Source of the DNA: Thioclava sp. GXIMD2076
Lineage (GTDB): Bacteria; Pseudomonadota; Alphaproteobacteria; Rhodobacterales; Rhodobacteraceae
Reading direction: 5' to 3'
Length of the DNA: 64,000 nucleotides
NCBI RefSeq assembly: GCF_037949795.1
Contig: NZ_CP149932.1
Coordinates: forward strand, 919,001-983,000
The notes under the pieces are model-generated. The model was not told the origin of the DNA. It made no database searches and was given only the letters and a program-made list of their open reading frames with translations. Positions 1 to 9,467 of this stretch are shown here, one piece after another (the first letter of the stretch is position 1; each line of letters opens with the position of its first letter). A program made the translations under genes and the position numbers.

Positions 1-623
1 TTTTTCACCACCTGACCTTGGCCGCCACAGGTGGGGCAGGTGCGTTCCACGGTGAAGAAACCGTTTTGTGCCCGGACCTTACCCATGCCACCGCAGGTGG
101 GGCAAGTTTGCGGCTCGGCGCCGCCCTCGGCACCCGTGCCATGGCAGCTGTCGCAGCTCTCGGAACCCGGAACATTGATCTGTTTCTGGGCGCCCTTGAA
201 CGCCTCTTCCAGCGTCACACGCAGGTTATAGCGCAGATCCGAGCCGCGGGTTGCGCGCGAACGCCCGCCACCACCGGCACGACCACCGCCGCCACCCATG
301 AAATCGCCAAAGAGATCCTCGAACACATCCGAGAAAGCGGAGGCGAAATCGCCCTGCTGGCCGTAGCCCGCACCGGGACGACCGCCACCCATGCCACCAT
401 CGAAGGCCGCATGGCCATAACGGTCATAGGCCGCTTTCTTCTCGGGGTCTTTCAGAACGTCATGCGCCTCGTTCACTTCCTTGAACATGGCTTCGGCGTT
501 CGGATTATCCGAATTCCGGTCGGGGTGAAGCTCTTTCGCTTTCGTGCGATAGGCCTTCTTGATCTCTTCGGCCGAGGCACCTTTCTGGATGCCCAGAACC
601 TCGTAGAAATCCTTTTTTGCCAT
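1..623 (-). CDS. dnaJ: Chaperone DnaJ (Hsp40), 3' part outside the window
   Basis: This is the co-chaperone that delivers unfolded clients to DnaK and stimulates its ATPase. The visible 207 codons begin [11 protein letters not shown] and show the J domain with its HPD motif ([15 protein letters not shown]), then a glycine-rich linker ([14 protein letters not shown]). The first CxxCxGxG-type zinc-binding repeats follow ([27 protein letters not shown]). The gene runs off the left edge, so the C-terminal substrate-binding domains are not visible. It lies just downstream of dnaK on the same strand, the usual order. A strong hairpin with a short T-tract separates the two genes and probably lowers dnaJ expression relative to dnaK. 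The identification is secure. Confidence 0.97.
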   Translation of the reverse strand, partial: MAKKDFYEVLGIQKGASAEEIKKAYRTKAKELHPDRNSDNPNAEAMFKEVNEAHDVLKDPEKKAAYDRYGHAAFDGGMGGGRPGAGYGQQGDFASAFSDVFEDLFGDFMGGGGGRAGGGGRSRATRGSDLRYNLRVTLEEAFKGAQKQINVPGSESCDSCHGTGAEGGAEPQTCPTCGGMGKVRAQNGFFTVERTCPTCGGQGQVVK

Positions 624-648
624 TCTATAGCTCCCTTCGGAGAACATG

Positions 649-678
649 AAAACGGGCCCGCCCTAGCAGCGGGCCCGT
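649..678 (-). terminator. Hairpin terminator between dnaK and dnaJ
   Basis: A perfect 10-bp stem (ACGGGCCCGC at 652-661 and GCGGGCCCGT at 669-678) with a 7-nt loop is followed on the minus strand by four T residues. It lies between the dnaK stop (698) and the dnaJ start (623). As it sits inside an operon it would act as a partial terminator or mRNA-processing and stability element. Confidence 0.75.
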
Positions 679-697
679 CCACATTGTTCCAAGCCGA

Positions 698-2623
698 TCA
701 GTTGCGCTTACGATCTTCGCCGAGATCCTCGAAATCAGCGTCGACGATGTCGTCATCGCTCGGCGAGCGATTGTCGTCTGCTTCTTCCGCGTCCTCTTCC
801 GCCGAAGCCTTCTCCTGCTCGGCCTTGTAGATGGCCTCACCGAGTTTCATCGCAGCGTCCTGCAGGTTGGCGATCGCGCCCTTGATCTTGGCACCATCAT
901 CCGACTTGAGAGCTTCTTCCAGCGCGTTGGCCGCCAGCTCGATCACCTCGACGGTCGAACCATCGACCTTGTCGCCGTGATCCTCGAGCGATTTGCGGGT
1001 CGAGTGCAGCAGGCTCTCGCCTTGGTTGGTCGCCTCGACCAGTTCCTTGCGCTTTTTATCCGACTCAGCGTTTTCTTCCGCGTCACGCACCATGCGATCG
1101 ATATCCTCGTCGGACAGGCCGCCCGATGCCTGGATGGTGATCTTTTGCTCTTTATTCGTGCCTTTGTCTTTGGCCGAAACAGAGACGATACCGTTGGCGT
1201 CGATATCGAAGGTCACTTCGATCTGCGGCATACCGCGCGGTGCCGGCGGGATATCCTCGAGATTGAACTGGCCGAGCATCTTGTTATCGGCAGCCATCTC
1301 GCGTTCACCCTGGAACACGCGGATCGTCACAGCGTTCTGATTGTCTTCCGCGGTCGAGAAGATCTGGGATTTCTTGGTCGGGATCGTCGTGTTGCGGTCG
1401 ATCAGACGGGTGAACACGCCCCCCAGCGTTTCGATACCAAGCGACAGCGGGGTCACGTCCAGAAGAACAACGTCTTTCACATCGCCTTGCAGAACACCGG
1501 CCTGGATCGCCGCGCCAAGAGCCACAACCTCATCGGGGTTCACGCCTTTATGGGGCTCTTTCCCGAAGAATTTGGTCACTTCCTCAACGACTTTGGGCAT
1601 ACGGGTCATACCGCCGACCAGAACGACCTCGTCGATCTCGTCCTTGGAGATGCCTGCATCCTTCAGCGCTGCCTGACAGGGCTTGAGCGAGTTCTTGATC
1701 AGGTCGCCCACGAGGGTTTCCAGCTTCGAACGGGTCAGCTTCATGACCATGTGCAGCGGCGTGCCGGTTTTTGCGTCCATCGAGATGAAGGGCTGGTTGA
1801 CCTCGGTCGACTGGCTCGACGACAGTTCGATCTTCGCTTTTTCAGCCGCTTCTTTCAGACGCTGCAGCGCCATCTTGTCTTTGGTCAGATCAACGCCGTG
1901 CTCTTTCTTGAACTCGTCGGCGAGGAAGTTGACAATGCGCATATCGAAGTCTTCACCGCCAAGGAACGTGTCCCCGTTGGTGGATTTCACTTCGAACAGA
2001 CCGTCGTCGATTTCCAGAATGGTGATATCGAAGGTGCCGCCACCAAGGTCATAAACAGCGATGGTCTTGCTGTCTTTCTTGTCCAGACCATAGGCCAGTG
2101 CGGCGGCGGTCGGCTCGTTGATGATACGCAGAACCTCGAGGCCCGCGATCTTGCCGGCATCTTTGGTGGCCTGACGCTGAGCATCGTTGAAATAGGCCGG
2201 AACGGTGATGACGGCCTGCGTCACTTCCTCGCCCAGATAGGATTCAGCGGTCTCTTTCATCTTCTGCAGGGTCACGGCAGAAACCTGAGCGGGGGAGTAT
2301 TTCTCACCCTTCACTTCGACCCATGCGTCGCCATTGCCACCGTCAACGATGGAATAGGGCACGAGATCCTTGTCCTTTTGCACTTCGGCATCGGTGGTCC
2401 GACGGCCGATCAGGCGTTTCACGGCAAAGATCGTGTTGGTGGGGTTGGTAACCGCTTGGCGCTTTGCCGGCTGGCCGACCAGACGTTCTTCGTCGGTATA
2501 GGCCACGATCGACGGCGTGGTGCGTGCGCCTTCGGAGTTTTCAACGACTTTCGGCTGTGCGCCGTCCATGATGGCGACGCAGGAGTTGGTGGTCCCGAGG
2601 TCAATCCCGATGACTTTACCCAT
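698..2623 (-). CDS. dnaK: Molecular chaperone DnaK (Hsp70)
   Basis: This 641-residue ATP-dependent cytoplasmic chaperone has the usual DnaK length. The N-terminal ATPase domain carries the phosphate-1 motif [13 protein letters not shown], the phosphate-2 motif [12 protein letters not shown] and the adenosine motif [14 protein letters not shown] substrate-binding domain and an acidic, glutamate-rich helical lid follow, and the protein ends EDRKRN. An open frame extends upstream, but the start at 2623 ([10 protein letters not shown]) is where the family begins. The gene diverges from the AlkB-type dioxygenase gene, and the roughly 150-bp spacer must hold both promoters. I could not find a convincing heat-shock sigma site by eye. 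Confidence 0.99.
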   Translation of the reverse strand: MGKVIGIDLGTTNSCVAIMDGAQPKVVENSEGARTTPSIVAYTDEERLVGQPAKRQAVTNPTNTIFAVKRLIGRRTTDAEVQKDKDLVPYSIVDGGNGDAWVEVKGEKYSPAQVSAVTLQKMKETAESYLGEEVTQAVITVPAYFNDAQRQATKDAGKIAGLEVLRIINEPTAAALAYGLDKKDSKTIAVYDLGGGTFDITILEIDDGLFEVKSTNGDTFLGGEDFDMRIVNFLADEFKKEHGVDLTKDKMALQRLKEAAEKAKIELSSSQSTEVNQPFISMDAKTGTPLHMVMKLTRSKLETLVGDLIKNSLKPCQAALKDAGISKDEIDEVVLVGGMTRMPKVVEEVTKFFGKEPHKGVNPDEVVALGAAIQAGVLQGDVKDVVLLDVTPLSLGIETLGGVFTRLIDRNTTIPTKKSQIFSTAEDNQNAVTIRVFQGEREMAADNKMLGQFNLEDIPPAPRGMPQIEVTFDIDANGIVSVSAKDKGTNKEQKITIQASGGLSDEDIDRMVRDAEENAESDKKRKELVEATNQGESLLHSTRKSLEDHGDKVDGSTVEVIELAANALEEALKSDDGAKIKGAIANLQDAAMKLGEAIYKAEQEKASAEEDAEEADDNRSPSDDDIVDADFEDLGEDRKRN

Positions 2624-2776
2624 ATCAATACCTCTTCTTTTGGCGATGTCGGGAAACAGGTCCGTCAAGGCCCCTGCCTCCCATCCCAGGGTTTGCAGTT
2701 TTAGCTTCCGATAACATTGCACGACCTTTGGCGCGGGCTCTGCAATCGGCTTCGGAAGCTATATAAGGAGGGCAAA

Positions 2777-3493
2777 ATGCTGCTGCAAGGTTTCGAGATG
2801 CCCGAAGATGACAAGAATCGAACAGATTTTTCGAACCCGCCTGCAAATCTCCCGCCTGACCCGTCTCTGGTGCGGCCCGAAGCGCGGGAGTTGCGTGGTT
2901 TTAGGGTCTATGAGGGCTGGCTCACGCCCGAAGAGCAGGCCGGATTGGTGACGGATCTGCGCGAAATCCTGCGCAAGGCCCCGCTTTTCTCGCCGGTTAC
3001 GCCCTCGGGCGCGCAGATGTCGGTGCGCATGAGTTCGGCGGGGAATTTCGGCTGGATGTCGGATGCGAAAGGCTACCGCTATGCGCCGCACCACCCGCAA
3101 GGGAGCGCGTGGCCGCCGATCCCGCCTGTCCTTACGGCGCTTTGGGGCGCGTTGGTGCCGCAAGCCCGCCCGCCCGAGACCTGCCTGATCAACTATTACG
3201 GGCCGGAGGCGAAAATGGGCATGCATCAGGACCGCGACGAGGGCGATCTGAGCCAGCCGGTCGTGTCGGTCTCGCTGGGGGACGAGGCGCTCTTCCGCAT
3301 CGGCAATCTGGAGCGCGGCGGCAAGACCGAAAGCCTCTGGCTACGCTCGGGCGATGTGGTGGTGATGGAGGGCGCGGCCCGCCTGCGTTATCACGGCGTG
3401 GACCGGATCGCAGCGGGCACCAGCCTGCTTCTCAAACAGCCCGGCCGGATCAATCTGACGATGCGCGTGGTCACACCGAGCCGCGTGGATTAG
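2777..3493 (+). CDS. alkB: AlkB-type Fe(II)/2-oxoglutarate-dependent DNA dealkylase
   Basis: A 238-residue member of the AlkB DNA-repair dioxygenases, which oxidatively remove alkyl groups from N1-methyladenine and N3-methylcytosine. The iron-binding HxD is seen in MGMHQDRDEG. The distal His is in ARLRYHGVDR, and the 2-oxoglutarate-binding arginines are near the C-terminus in INLTMRVV. The substrate loop NYYGPEAKMGMH is typical. The start at 2777 has a clean ribosome-binding site (AAGGAGG at about 2765-2771); an in-frame start at 2717 lacks one. The last 23 bp overlap the 3' end of the convergent alkane hydroxylase gene. The two genes share the name alkB but are unrelated. Confidence 0.93.
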   Translation: MLLQGFEMPEDDKNRTDFSNPPANLPPDPSLVRPEARELRGFRVYEGWLTPEEQAGLVTDLREILRKAPLFSPVTPSGAQMSVRMSSAGNFGWMSDAKGYRYAPHHPQGSAWPPIPPVLTALWGALVPQARPPETCLINYYGPEAKMGMHQDRDEGDLSQPVVSVSLGDEALFRIGNLERGGKTESLWLRSGDVVVMEGAARLRYHGVDRIAAGTSLLLKQPGRINLTMRVVTPSRVD

Positions 3494-4613
3494 GGAAAAG
3501 CCCCATGTTATAGGGCGACCAATCCTCGATATCGGGGTAGAACTGCGACCGCCATGCCCGCACCCGCGGGTTCATCCGTCGCCGCCAGAGGGGGGGGAAC
3601 ATCGCCAGCGTGGTCATTGCCGGATAGCCCAAGGGAAGCTGCGGCGCTTCCGATTTGGCATAGGTCTGCAAAAGCGGGAAACGGCGGCTGGGCTTGTAAT
3701 GATGGTCGGAATGGCGCTGCAGGTTGATCAGCAGCCAGTTCGAGGCAGTATGCGAGGCGTTCCAGCTGTGATGCGGTTGGACATGCTCGTATTTGCCCTC
3801 ACCTAGATAGCGCCGTGTCAGCCCGTAATGCTCGATATAATTGGTCAGCTCCAGCTGCCAGATCGCAAAAATCGCCTGAAGTGCAAAGAGGATCACGCCA
3901 AAGATCCCGCCCACCATGAAGGCCAGCAGAAGTGCCGCCAGCTGCAGCCCCGCATAGCGCCAGAACGGGTTCGACAGATCCCAATGCGGGCGGCCCGCGC
4001 GGTCGAGCCGGCGGCATTCGGCCTCGAGCGCCGAGGTCGGACAGTCTTTCAACACGCGCAGGAAATAGCGGTGGAAGCCCTCGTTATAGCGCGCCGTCAC
4101 CGCATCGCGCGGGGTGCCCACCCATGAATGATGGACCAGCAGATGCTCGCTGCGGAAATGCGAATAGAGCACCGAGGCCAGCAGCAGGTCGGCCAGCCAG
4201 CGTTCCACGGGGTCTTTCTGGTGCATCAGCTCATGCGCATAGACCATGCCGATCGTGCCCGAGATTACGCCTACCCCGAAGAAAAGCCCCACGATTTCAA
4301 TAAGGTTCATCCCGCTGTCATGGGTCGCGAAATAGATCGTGCCATAGATCACGCAGAGCTGGAGCGGCAGCCATGCCATGGTGATCGCGCGATACCAGAA
4401 CAGATCCTCCTCGGGCGTGTCCACATCCGGCTGGTCGGTATTCTTGCCAAGGATCTTGTCGAGAAGCGTCACCACCCACCACGCATAGAGCGGCAGTAGG
4501 ATCAGCGTCCAGCCGCCGAACATCATCTCGATCAGTACCAGCGGAATCGTCCCCAGAGACAGCCAGAAAGGCAGGGCGCGTTCCGGCTGGGCCAGCTCTT
4601 CGCGTGTGGACAT
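3471..4613 (-). CDS. alkB: Alkane 1-monooxygenase (membrane di-iron, AlkB/FADS superfamily)
   Basis: A 380-residue integral-membrane non-haem di-iron enzyme that hydroxylates the terminal carbon of medium-chain alkanes, using rubredoxin as electron donor. All histidine boxes are present: HELMHQ, SEHLLVHH and LQRHSDHH, plus the alkane-hydroxylase signature NYIEHYGL. Hydrophobic segments near the N-terminus (WTLILLPLYAWWVVTLL), the middle (LIEIVGLFFGVGVISGTIG) and around residue 240 fit the six-helix fold. No rubredoxin or rubredoxin reductase gene is nearby. The gene converges on the DNA-repair alkB gene with a 23-bp 3' overlap. Substrate range cannot be read from the sequence. Confidence 0.93.
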   Translation of the reverse strand: MSTREELAQPERALPFWLSLGTIPLVLIEMMFGGWTLILLPLYAWWVVTLLDKILGKNTDQPDVDTPEEDLFWYRAITMAWLPLQLCVIYGTIYFATHDSGMNLIEIVGLFFGVGVISGTIGMVYAHELMHQKDPVERWLADLLLASVLYSHFRSEHLLVHHSWVGTPRDAVTARYNEGFHRYFLRVLKDCPTSALEAECRRLDRAGRPHWDLSNPFWRYAGLQLAALLLAFMVGGIFGVILFALQAIFAIWQLELTNYIEHYGLTRRYLGEGKYEHVQPHHSWNASHTASNWLLINLQRHSDHHYKPSRRFPLLQTYAKSEAPQLPLGYPAMTTLAMFPPLWRRRMNPRVRAWRSQFYPDIEDWSPYNMGLFPNPRGSV

Positions 4614-4684
4614 ATCGGGCCTCCGTTATTCGCCGCCAGCATAGACATGATGGGCGCGGGGGTGCAATCGGGCTTGCGCGGCGG

Positions 4685-5728
4685 CTACTTGGCAGGAGCA
4701 GTCTGCGCCGCCTCCCAGACCTTTCGCATCAGCGTGGGCAGATCCTCGGGCGAGAACGCGTTATCGCCCAGCATCCCTTCCATATGGCCGGTTGCGCGAT
4801 GAACGGTCAGAACCAGATGGAAATGGGTGAATGTATGGCGCACGTCGGTGGGGGCTTGCGTCCAGTCAGCCGTGACGGGGGGCGCGAAAGCGGGGAGCGT
4901 CTCGGCCCAGTCGCTGGTCGGAAAGCCCAGCGTGCCGCCCAGAAGCCCGCGATCGGGGCGGCGCTCGACCAGCACCTCGCCGGAGGGGCCAGTGAGCACA
5001 TAGGCATGGCCCAAGCGTGTGGGCTTCACCTTTTTGGGCGCCTTGACCGGAAGGGTCGCGGCGATACCCTGCGCATGGCCCTCGCAGGCCGTATCGAGCG
5101 GACACAACGCACAGACCGGATTGCGCGGGGTGCAGATCGTAGCGCCCAGATCCATCATCGCTTGCGCATGATCGCCCGCACGGTGCGTGGGCGTAACCAA
5201 CCCCGCCAGCCGTGCGATTTCAGGGCGTGTGCCGGGCAGCGGATCGGTCAGCGCGAAGACGCGCGAGATCACACGTTCCACGTTGCCATCCACCACGGTG
5301 GCGGGCTCGTCAAAGGCGATGGAGGCAATGGCCGCCGCTGTATAGGGGCCAATACCGGGCAATGCCTGCAACTCGCGTGCGGTCTGCGGGAACTCTCCGC
5401 CCAACTCGAACGCCACAACACGGGCGCATTTCAACAGGTTGCGCGCACGGGCATAATAGCCGAGCCCCGCCCAAGCCGCCATGACATCACCATCCTCCGC
5501 CTGCGCCAGATCGGTGACGGTCGGCCAGCGGGTGGTGAAGGCGCGGAAATAGTCGCGCACGGCGGCCACGGTGGTCTGTTGCAGCATCACCTCCGACAGC
5601 CAGACGCGATAGGGCGCGGTCCGCAGCCCCTTTGCATGGTCCGCAGGCCCTGTGCGCCATGGCAGAACGCGGGCATTTCGGTCATACCATGCCAGTAGGG
5701 CGGGGCTGATATCGGCTACGTCACGCAA
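4685..5728 (-). CDS. mutY: A/G-specific adenine DNA glycosylase MutY
   Basis: This 347-residue protein removes adenine mispaired with 8-oxoguanine. The helix-hairpin-helix glycosylase core includes SEVMLQQTTVAAVRDYF, with the catalytic acid region in the N-terminal domain, and LQALPGIGPYTAAAI. The [4Fe-4S] cluster motif C-X6-C-X2-C-X5-C is visible (CTPRNPVCALCPLDTAC). The C-terminal NUDIX-like domain recognises 8-oxoG. The only plausible start is TTG at 5728: a stop codon lies two codons upstream, and AAGAGAG precedes it as a weak ribosome-binding site. The gene diverges from the DUF721 gene. Confidence 0.96.
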   Translation of the reverse strand: MRDVADISPALLAWYDRNARVLPWRTGPADHAKGLRTAPYRVWLSEVMLQQTTVAAVRDYFRAFTTRWPTVTDLAQAEDGDVMAAWAGLGYYARARNLLKCARVVAFELGGEFPQTARELQALPGIGPYTAAAIASIAFDEPATVVDGNVERVISRVFALTDPLPGTRPEIARLAGLVTPTHRAGDHAQAMMDLGATICTPRNPVCALCPLDTACEGHAQGIAATLPVKAPKKVKPTRLGHAYVLTGPSGEVLVERRPDRGLLGGTLGFPTSDWAETLPAFAPPVTADWTQAPTDVRHTFTHFHLVLTVHRATGHMEGMLGDNAFSPEDLPTLMRKVWEAAQTAPAK

Positions 5729-5808
5729 TATTTATGCTCTCTTATCGGCAAGTGGTTGGTATCGGGCCTCGGAGTGCCTAAAATAACAGTTGAACGCGAG
5801 ATTGACAG

Positions 5809-6399
5809 ATGGCCGCAAAGAAAACGACGACCAGCGATACGGGGAAAGCGAAACGGGGCAAAGGCTCCGGCTATAACCCTATGTCCTCGCGCCGGATGCG
5901 GGGGTTCGAATCCGCCTCCGGCCTGCTGAAAGACCGCATCCGCTCGGTGGGCGAGACGCGGGGCTTTGCCGTGACGCGGCTTCTGACCCATTGGTCCGAG
6001 ATCGTGGGCGAGGAAATCGCCGCCCAGTGCCGCCCCGTGAAAATCGGCTATGCGCGGGATGGGATGGGGGCCACCCTGACCCTGCTGACGCTCGGCGCCG
6101 CGGGTCCGATGATGCAGATGGAGATCCCGCGGATCCGCGAGAAGGTGAATGCCTGCTATGGCTATAATGCGATCTCGCGGATCACACTGACCCAGACCGC
6201 GCCCACAGGCTTTGCCGATGGGCAGGCGCAGTTTACCGCAGCCCCCAAGGCGCGGCCCGAACCCACTCCCGAAATCCGTGCTCAGGCCCAAGCGACAGCG
6301 GCCGATTGCAAGGATCCGGGGCTCAAATCCGCGCTGGAGATGCTGGCGCAGAATGTGTTGATGAAGTCGGCCAAGCGGTCTGACCAGAAGAAAGGCTAA
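5809..6399 (+). CDS. DUF721 (DciA-related) protein
   Basis: A 196-residue protein with a lysine-rich N-terminus. Its DUF721 core starts around residue 45 (ASGLLKDRIRSVGETRGFAV and TRLLTHWSEIVGEEIAAQ). A segment on surfaces and shared hydrophobicity follows (GATLTLLTLGAAGPMMQMEI). DUF721 includes DciA, the loader or partner of the replicative helicase in bacteria lacking DnaC. Whether this alphaproteobacterial member does the same job is inferred only from the family. The gene lies 3 bp upstream of the DsbA-like gene and is probably co-transcribed with it; mutY diverges on the other side. Confidence 0.85.
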   Translation: MAAKKTTTSDTGKAKRGKGSGYNPMSSRRMRGFESASGLLKDRIRSVGETRGFAVTRLLTHWSEIVGEEIAAQCRPVKIGYARDGMGATLTLLTLGAAGPMMQMEIPRIREKVNACYGYNAISRITLTQTAPTGFADGQAQFTAAPKARPEPTPEIRAQAQATAADCKDPGLKSALEMLAQNVLMKSAKRSDQKKG

Positions 6400-6402
6400 C
6401 TT

Positions 6403-7077
6403 ATGAACAGACGTTCCTTCCTGCTCGGGATTTCCGGTGCCGCCGTTGTGGCTGCATTGGGGGGCTGGATCAGCAGCCGCGGCCAGAGCGCCATGACCGG
6501 CTTTGCAACGCCTGCCGCCGCCGAAGATGCTGCTGACACGCCCAAGGCGGAAATCCTGCCCGATATCCCGATCGGTCAGGCAGATGCACCGGTGACGATC
6601 ATCGAATATGCCTCCTTCACCTGCCCGCATTGCGCGCATTGGCACGAGACCTCGTGGGCGAAGCTGAAGAAGGAATATATCGACACCGGCAAGGTGCGTT
6701 TCATCATGCGCGAGGTCTATTTCGACAAGTTCGGCCTCTGGGCAGGGCTGCTGGCGCAATGCGGCGGCGAGATGAAATATTACGCCGTGGCGGATATGAT
6801 CTTCGACGAGCAGAAAGACTGGATCGGCGACGGCCAGCAGGCCACGATTGCCGCCAACCTGCGCGCGCTGGGGCTTAAGGCCGGTCTGGACAAGGACGCG
6901 ATCGAGAATTGCCTCAATGACCAGACCCGCGCCCGCAACATGGTTGCGACCTTCCAGAAACATGCCGAAGAAGACAAGGTGGATGGCACGCCGACCTTCT
7001 TCATCAATGGCAAGAAATATTCCAACATGGCTTGGGATGATTTCAAGAAAGCCGTGGATGAAGCACTTGGCGCCTGA
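6403..7077 (+). CDS. DsbA-family thiol:disulfide oxidoreductase, exported
   Basis: A 224-residue periplasmic thioredoxin-fold protein. The N-terminus MNRRSFLLGISGAAVVAALGG looks like a Tat-type signal (RRSFLLG followed by a hydrophobic stretch). The CxxC active site is CPHC in YASFTCPHCAHWH. A helical insertion and the cis-proline segment follow (VDGTPTFFINGKKY). It most resembles the DsbA/BdbD-like proteins with a F/Y-xxPTFF ending, which oxidise cysteines of exported proteins. A terminator-like hairpin follows the stop codon. Substrates are unknown. Confidence 0.92.
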   Translation: MNRRSFLLGISGAAVVAALGGWISSRGQSAMTGFATPAAAEDAADTPKAEILPDIPIGQADAPVTIIEYASFTCPHCAHWHETSWAKLKKEYIDTGKVRFIMREVYFDKFGLWAGLLAQCGGEMKYYAVADMIFDEQKDWIGDGQQATIAANLRALGLKAGLDKDAIENCLNDQTRARNMVATFQKHAEEDKVDGTPTFFINGKKYSNMAWDDFKKAVDEALGA

Positions 7078-7100
7078 GCGCTGTTTCATGTGAAGCAATG

Positions 7101-7132
7101 AAAAGGGCCGCCCCGAGAGGCGGCCCCTTTCA
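7101..7132. terminator. Bidirectional intrinsic terminator
   Basis: A GC-rich hairpin (AAAGGGCCGCC and GGCGGCCCCTTT) with A residues on one side and T residues on the other lies between the convergent DsbA-like gene and leuD. It can serve both directions. Confidence 0.75.
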
Positions 7133-7176
7133 TTTGGGATCGGCGGGGGGAAGCCCCCTGCCTGAGACCTGCCCGT

Positions 7177-7782
7177 TCAGACCCACGGGCGCGATTGCGC
7201 GGCCTGTGCCTCGAAGCTGTCGATGGCGGAGGCCTTGTTCAGTGTCAGGCCGATATCATCGAGGCCTTCCAGCAGGCAGTGCTTCTTGAAAGGATCGACG
7301 TCGAACTTGACCACGGTGCCTTCGGAGGTGGTGATCTCCTGCGCTTCGAGATCCACCGTCATGCGCGCATTGGCGCCTTTTTCCGCGTCTTTCATCAGCG
7401 TATCAACGGCGTCCTGCGGCAGCACAATCGGCAGCATCCCGTTCTTGAACGAGTTGTTGAAGAAGATATCGGCGAAGGAGGTCGAGATGACCACCTTGAT
7501 GCCGAAATCCGCCAGCGCCCACGGCGCGTGCTCGCGCGAGGAACCGCAACCGAAATTGTCGCCCGCGATCAGGATCTGGCTCTCGCGATAGGCGGGTTTG
7601 TTGAGAATGAAATCGGGGTTCTCGCTGCCATCGCGGTTGTAGCGCATCTCGGCGAAGGCATGCACGCCGAGGCCGGTCCGTTTGATCGTCTTCAGGAAGC
7701 CCTTGGGGATGATCATATCGGTGTCGATATTGACCAGCGGCATGGGGGCGGCGATACCGGTAACTTTTTCGAATTTTTCCAT
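7177..7782 (-). CDS. leuD: 3-isopropylmalate dehydratase small subunit
   Basis: A 201-residue small subunit of isopropylmalate isomerase, the second step of leucine biosynthesis. The swivel-domain signatures are clear: [20 protein letters not shown] near the N-terminus, then [17 protein letters not shown], and [11 protein letters not shown]. It pairs with LeuC, whose gene lies 12 bp upstream on the same strand, so the two are translated from one transcript. The length is normal for proteobacterial LeuD. A terminator hairpin lies about 45 bp past the stop codon. Confidence 0.97.
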   Translation of the reverse strand: MEKFEKVTGIAAPMPLVNIDTDMIIPKGFLKTIKRTGLGVHAFAEMRYNRDGSENPDFILNKPAYRESQILIAGDNFGCGSSREHAPWALADFGIKVVISTSFADIFFNNSFKNGMLPIVLPQDAVDTLMKDAEKGANARMTVDLEAQEITTSEGTVVKFDVDPFKKHCLLEGLDDIGLTLNKASAIDSFEAQAAQSRPWV

Positions 7783-7794
7783 TGTCGTCGCTCC

Positions 7795-9219
7795 TTATGC
7801 GTCCGCCAGTTCCATGAACTTGCGCACATCGGTCAGTTTGCCGGTCACAGCGGCACAGGCGGCCATTGCCGGGCTCATCAGATGGGTGCGGCCCTTGTAG
7901 CCCTGACGACCCTCGAAGTTACGGTTCGAGGTGGAGGCGCAGCGCTCGCCCTCGGCCAGCTGGTCGGGGTTCATGGCGAGGCACATCGAGCAGCCTGCCA
8001 TACGCCATTCCATGCCTGCATCCAGGAAGATCTTGTCCAGACCCTCTTCCTCGGCCTGCGCACGGACCAGTCCCGAGCCGGGGACGACCATCGCGCGCAC
8101 GCCTTCGGCGACCTTACGGCCTTTGAGCACTTCTGCGGCAGCGCGCAGATCCTCGATACGGCCATTTGTGCAGGACCCGATAAACACCACGTCGATCGCG
8201 ATATCCTCAAGCTTGGTGCCCGGTTCGAGGCCCATATAGTCGAGCGAGCGTTTGGCCGCCTCGACCTTGCCGCCCTTGAACGAGTCCGGTGCCGGAACCT
8301 CGCCAGAAATCGGCAGAACGTCTTCGGGCGAGGTGCCCCAGGTCACAACCGGCTCGATCTCTTCGCCTTTCAGCGTGACGACCTTGTCGAAATGCGCGCC
8401 CTCATCGGTGAAGAGAGTCTTCCACCAGTTCAGAGCGGCTTCGAACTGCGCACCCTTGGGCGCGTGCGGACGGCCTTTGACATACTCGAAAGTCGTCTCG
8501 TCGGGCGCAATCAGACCCGCGCGGGCACCGCCTTCGATGGCCATGTTACACACGGTCATCCGGCCTTCCATCGACAGGCTCTGAATCGCCTCGCCGCAAT
8601 ACTCGATGACATGGCCGGTGCCGCCGCCGGTGCCGGTGGCGCCGATCACGGCCAGCGTGATGTCCTTGGCGGTCACGCCCGGCTTCAGCTTGCCGGTGAT
8701 CTCGACCTTCATGTTCTTGGATTTTTTCTGGATCAGTGTCTGCGTGGCCAGAACGTGTTCGACTTCCGAGGTGCCGATCCCGTGCGCAAGCGCGCCGAAC
8801 GCCCCATGGGTCGCAGTGTGGCTATCGCCGCAGACGACGGTCATGCCCGGCAGCGTCCAGCCGTTCTCGGGACCGACGATATGCACGATGCCCTGACGGA
8901 CATCCGATACCGGGTAGTAGTTCACGCCGAAATCCTTGGCGTTCTTGTCGAGTGCCTCGACCTGAATGCGGGATTCCTCGTTCTCGATCACGCCGGAGGC
9001 GCGGTCCAACGTGGTAGGGACGTTATGATCCGGAACAGCAATGGTCTTCTCTGGCGCGCGCACCTTGCGACCCGCCATGCGCAGGCCCTCGAAGGCTTGC
9101 GGGCTTGTCACTTCATGGACGAGATGGCGGTCGATATACAGCAGGCAGGTGCCGTCTTCGTCTTCGGACACAACATGGGCGTCCCAGATTTTGTCATAAA
9201 GGGTCTTCGGAGCAGACAT
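7795..9219 (-). CDS. leuC: 3-isopropylmalate dehydratase large subunit
   Basis: A 474-residue large subunit of isopropylmalate isomerase, an aconitase-family [4Fe-4S] enzyme. The conserved pieces include [21 protein letters not shown] and [17 protein letters not shown], with the cluster cysteines in this motif and in [12 protein letters not shown]. The start at 9219 ([17 protein letters not shown]) matches the family N-terminus; an in-frame ATG five codons earlier is possible. Neither has a strong ribosome-binding site. A small open frame and hairpin about 60-170 bp upstream may form a leader. Confidence 0.97.
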   Translation of the reverse strand: MSAPKTLYDKIWDAHVVSEDEDGTCLLYIDRHLVHEVTSPQAFEGLRMAGRKVRAPEKTIAVPDHNVPTTLDRASGVIENEESRIQVEALDKNAKDFGVNYYPVSDVRQGIVHIVGPENGWTLPGMTVVCGDSHTATHGAFGALAHGIGTSEVEHVLATQTLIQKKSKNMKVEITGKLKPGVTAKDITLAVIGATGTGGGTGHVIEYCGEAIQSLSMEGRMTVCNMAIEGGARAGLIAPDETTFEYVKGRPHAPKGAQFEAALNWWKTLFTDEGAHFDKVVTLKGEEIEPVVTWGTSPEDVLPISGEVPAPDSFKGGKVEAAKRSLDYMGLEPGTKLEDIAIDVVFIGSCTNGRIEDLRAAAEVLKGRKVAEGVRAMVVPGSGLVRAQAEEEGLDKIFLDAGMEWRMAGCSMCLAMNPDQLAEGERCASTSNRNFEGRQGYKGRTHLMSPAMAACAAVTGKLTDVRKFMELADA

Positions 9220-9280
9220 GGCTCTCACTTTCATAGGGATAGCTGTGGAATTACTCAGGGGGGTTCAGGCATGACACAAG

Positions 9281-9298
9281 GCCGCCCGAACAGGCGGC
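9281..9298 (-). promoter_or_regulatory. Hairpin in the leuC leader, possible attenuator
   Basis: A 6-bp GC stem (GCCGCC and GGCGGC, 6-nt loop) lies three bases past the stop codon of a 28-codon open frame and about 60 bases before leuC. On the leuC strand the stem is followed by TTGTGT, only a weak T-tract. Position suggests attenuation; sequence support is modest. Confidence 0.35.
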
Positions 9299-9301
9299 GC
9301 A

Positions 9302-9388
9302 TCAAAGTCGTGCGAGGACCGAGCGGCTTTCGCCGTAGAAGCGTTCGCGCAGGCGAACACGTTCCATGATGTCAAAAATCCGAGTCAT
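9302..9388 (-). CDS. Possible leader peptide upstream of leuC
   Basis: A 28-codon open frame reads MTRIFDIMERVRLRERF and ends SRSVLARL. It is arginine-rich, with only three leucine codons, so it is not a classical leucine attenuator peptide. A second in-frame ATG lies at 9367. No strong ribosome-binding site is seen (GCAGGGT before the first ATG). Its stop abuts the hairpin at 9281-9298. Expression and function are inferred only from this layout. The remaining bases between 9389 and 9467 show nothing else. Confidence 0.3.
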   Translation of the reverse strand: MTRIFDIMERVRLRERFYGESRSVLARL

Positions 9389-9467
9389 ACCCTGCCTATA
9401 CTCTCCTGCCCCGTATGCCGCAAGAAAATCTCGGGGCAGGGATGTTGACGTAGTTTCGGCCGAGGAC

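Noticed and set aside
977..2704. Plus-strand 575-codon open frame
   Set aside because: It is the antisense of dnaK; high-GC codon bias creates long frames opposite real genes.
5716..7098. Minus-strand 460-codon open frame
   Set aside because: Antisense of the DUF721 and DsbA-like genes, both of which have clear domains.
7195..9369. Plus-strand 724-codon open frame
   Set aside because: Antisense of leuD and leuC; no family resemblance.
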